A DNA stretch of 64,000 bases, from assembly GCF_900176885.1 (NCBI RefSeq), contig NZ_LT839648.1, positions 1,205,049 to 1,269,048 of the forward strand, in the 5' to 3' direction. The first letter of the stretch is position 1; the number at the start of each line of letters is the position of its first letter. This document shows positions 62,174 through 64,000 of the stretch, piece after piece. Position numbers and translations under genes: made by a program. The notes below the pieces were generated by a model. The model was not told the DNA's origin, made no database searches, and saw nothing but the letters and a program-made list of their open reading frames with translations. The stretch comes from Oceanobacillus senegalensis (GTDB lineage Bacteria; Bacillota; Bacilli; Bacillales; Amphibacillaceae).

Positions 62174-64000
62174 ATGAAACGAATTCTTATCGTTGGGGCG
62201 GGAAAAGGAGGAAGTGCGCTTTTTACTTTATTACACAACACAAAACGAATGAATGTAGTAGCGATGATTGACAACGATAAAGATGCTAAAGGATTTCAAT
62301 TGGCCAAAAAACATCGTATACCAACCGATACTTCTTGGGAAAATTGGATTAATAAGGATATTGATATTATAGTCGAAGCAACTGGAGATGAAAATGTCCT
62401 TAGGGAGCTGATGGAGAAGAGTTTACGTGAAACAGTTGTTATTCCGGGTTCTGTTGCTTACATAATCTCTGAATTATTTAATGAAAAAGAAATATTATTG
62501 GAGAAAATTAAGCAGCAAAGCAAAAATCAAGAATTAATATTAACCCATATTCGTGATGGTATGATCATTGTGGATTATAAAGGGAAAGTGCAGTTTGTCA
62601 ATAATAGCGCTGAAGAAATTATAGGATATGCTAGGGATAAATTTATAGGAAAGTCAATTGATGATATTATTCGACACTCCAGATTAGTAGAAGTTTTAAA
62701 ATCAAAAAAGAAAGAAGTCAACCAAAAATTCCTACTTGAAAATGGGAAACAGATCATCACTACTAGAATTCCTGTTATTAATGCAGAAAAAGAATTAATC
62801 GGAGCGTTTGCCGTATTTAAAGATATAACAGAAGTCATTAAATTAGCAGAAGAAAATACCGATTTAACTGAAATTAAAACAATGCTTGAAGCAATTATTA
62901 AATCATCCAATGAAGCTATTAGTGTTGTTGATCAGGATGGAAATGGATTAATGATTAATCCAGCTTATACGCGTATTACTGGTTTAACAGAAAAGGATGT
63001 TATTGGTAAACCGGCAACTACGGATATCTCTGAGGGAGAAAGTATGCACATGAAAGTACTGAAAACAAAGAAAACAGTACGGGGTGTACGAATGAAAGTA
63101 GGCCCAAAAAAGAAGGATGTCGTTGTTAATGTTGCACCAATTATAGTGAAAGGCATTCTAAAAGGAAGTGTGGGAGTACTTCATGATGTAACTGAAATAA
63201 AATCCCTAACAAGCGAACTAAAGCGTGCGCGACAGATCATCCGAAATCTAGAAGCTAGGTATACCTTTGATGATATCATAGGAAATTCATCAGAAATGAA
63301 ATTGGCACTTGAACAAGCAAGGGTTGGAGCAAAGACTCCTGCAACTGTTTTACTAAGAGGAGACTCCGGTACCGGTAAGGAGTTATTTGCACACGCGATT
63401 CATAATGAAAGTAATAGGAAAAGTGGAAAATTTATACGTGTCAATTGTGCTGCTATTGCAGAGTCTTTATTAGAAAGTGAATTATTCGGTTATGAGGAGG
63501 GAGCGTTCTCGGGAGCAAGAAGTGGTGGGAAAAAGGGATTATTTGAAGAAGCTAATCATGGAAGTATATTTTTAGATGAAATAGGCGAACTATCGTTAAA
63601 TATGCAAGCTAAATTATTAAGGGTGTTACAAGAAAAGGAAATTGTACGTGTAGGTGGTACAAAGCCAATAATCATTGATGTCCGTGTGATTGCTGCAACA
63701 AATATTAATCTAGAAAAAGCAATTACGAATAAAACCTTTCGTGAAGATTTGTATTATCGATTAACAAGATTACCTATATACATTCCTTCTCTAAAAGATA
63801 GAATATCCGATTTAAAGGACCTTGTTTATTTTATTATTCAGAAAATCAATCAAGACTATGGTAGGAACGTACAGGTCATTGATGAAGAGGCGTTAAACAA
63901 GCTGAAACAATATGATTGGCCAGGAAATGTTCGAGAATTGGAAAATGTCATTGGACGTGCAATGATTTATATTGATATGAGTGAAGAAATCCTAAGAAAA
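62174..64000 (+). CDS. bkdR: Sigma-54-dependent regulator BkdR (3'-truncated by window edge)
   Basis: 609 residues visible, open at the window end. Order: Rossmann-like N-terminal domain (1-118, [11 protein letters not shown]), a first PAS domain (about 125-230), a second PAS (about 240-350), then the AAA+ domain with Walker A G-D-S-G-T-G-K-E (about 397-404), Walker B region [10 protein letters not shown] and W-P-G-N-V-R-E-L. The sigma-54 contact loop reads G-A-F-S-G-A rather than G-A-F-T-G-A. BkdR activates SigL-dependent branched-chain amino acid catabolism genes, which would follow beyond the window. GGGGGGTTGG precedes the ATG. Confidence 0.88.
   Translation, partial: MKRILIVGAGKGGSALFTLLHNTKRMNVVAMIDNDKDAKGFQLAKKHRIPTDTSWENWINKDIDIIVEATGDENVLRELMEKSLRETVVIPGSVAYIISELFNEKEILLEKIKQQSKNQELILTHIRDGMIIVDYKGKVQFVNNSAEEIIGYARDKFIGKSIDDIIRHSRLVEVLKSKKKEVNQKFLLENGKQIITTRIPVINAEKELIGAFAVFKDITEVIKLAEENTDLTEIKTMLEAIIKSSNEAISVVDQDGNGLMINPAYTRITGLTEKDVIGKPATTDISEGESMHMKVLKTKKTVRGVRMKVGPKKKDVVVNVAPIIVKGILKGSVGVLHDVTEIKSLTSELKRARQIIRNLEARYTFDDIIGNSSEMKLALEQARVGAKTPATVLLRGDSGTGKELFAHAIHNESNRKSGKFIRVNCAAIAESLLESELFGYEEGAFSGARSGGKKGLFEEANHGSIFLDEIGELSLNMQAKLLRVLQEKEIVRVGGTKPIIIDVRVIAATNINLEKAITNKTFREDLYYRLTRLPIYIPSLKDRISDLKDLVYFIIQKINQDYGRNVQVIDEEALNKLKQYDWPGNVRELENVIGRAMIYIDMSEEILRK

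Overview
The window is a chromosomal segment of an endospore-forming, low-GC Gram-positive bacterium of the family Bacillaceae. Gene order follows the Bacillus subtilis yqf-yqg-yqh-yqi stretch (cshB-nfo, sodA, pbpA, glcK, comG, gcv, spoIIIA, accBC, nusB-folD-xseAB-ispA, ahrC-recN-spoIVB-spo0A, bkdR). The AT-rich composition, the OLE RNA locus and several gene replacements point to a halotolerant or alkaliphilic genus of the Oceanobacillus/Virgibacillus type rather than B. subtilis itself. The genus is an inference; the family is well supported.

Layout. 1-4.1 kb: end of the DEAD-box helicase gene cshB, nfo, and small conserved proteins of the yqf cluster. 4.3-6.0 kb: a sodium/phosphate cotransporter behind a Pho-box-like element. 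6.2-6.9 kb: six tRNA genes (Asn, Met, His, CAU-anticodon Ile/Met, Ser, Phe). 7-12 kb: sodA, the MFS gene yqgE, pbpA, and phoU behind a clear PhoP box; the pst operon usually found after pbpA is absent. 12-22 kb: an MltG-like fragment gene, rpmG, rhomboid protease gluP, a solitary spoVAF, yqgQ-glcK, an LtaS-family enzyme, yqgW, yqgX, yqgY and a cysteine-rich regulator. 22.4-26.3 kb: the full comGA-GG competence pseudopilus operon. 26.7-33.4 kb: yqhG/yqhH, then the glycine riboswitch and gcvT-gcvPA-gcvPB. 34-41 kb: class II ribonucleotide reductase with NrdR boxes, yqhO, yqhP, yqhR, a peptidase, efp. 41.0-41.5 kb: a GC-richer structured non-coding island. 41.5-46.7 kb: the spoIIIA operon. 47-57.6 kb: accBC-yqhY and nusB-folD-xseA-xseB-ispA, then the OLE RNA gene, oapA, tlyA-like, ahrC and recN. 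57.8-64 kb: spoIVB, spo0A, an aspartokinase, yqzF, and the start of bkdR.

Themes. Sporulation genes carry recognisable stage-specific promoters: sigma-E (spoIIIAA), sigma-F (spoIVB), sigma-G (spoVAF), sigma-H with a 0A box (spo0A). Phosphate handling appears rewired to NptA-like transporter plus PhoU. Both ispG and dxs are missing from their conserved positions, hinting at another isoprenoid route or relocation. The most striking element is the roughly 600-nt OLE RNA with its membrane partner OapA, preceded by its own extended -10 promoter. OLE is a described but still poorly understood ribonucleoprotein. I see no CRISPR array, prophage or intact insertion sequence.
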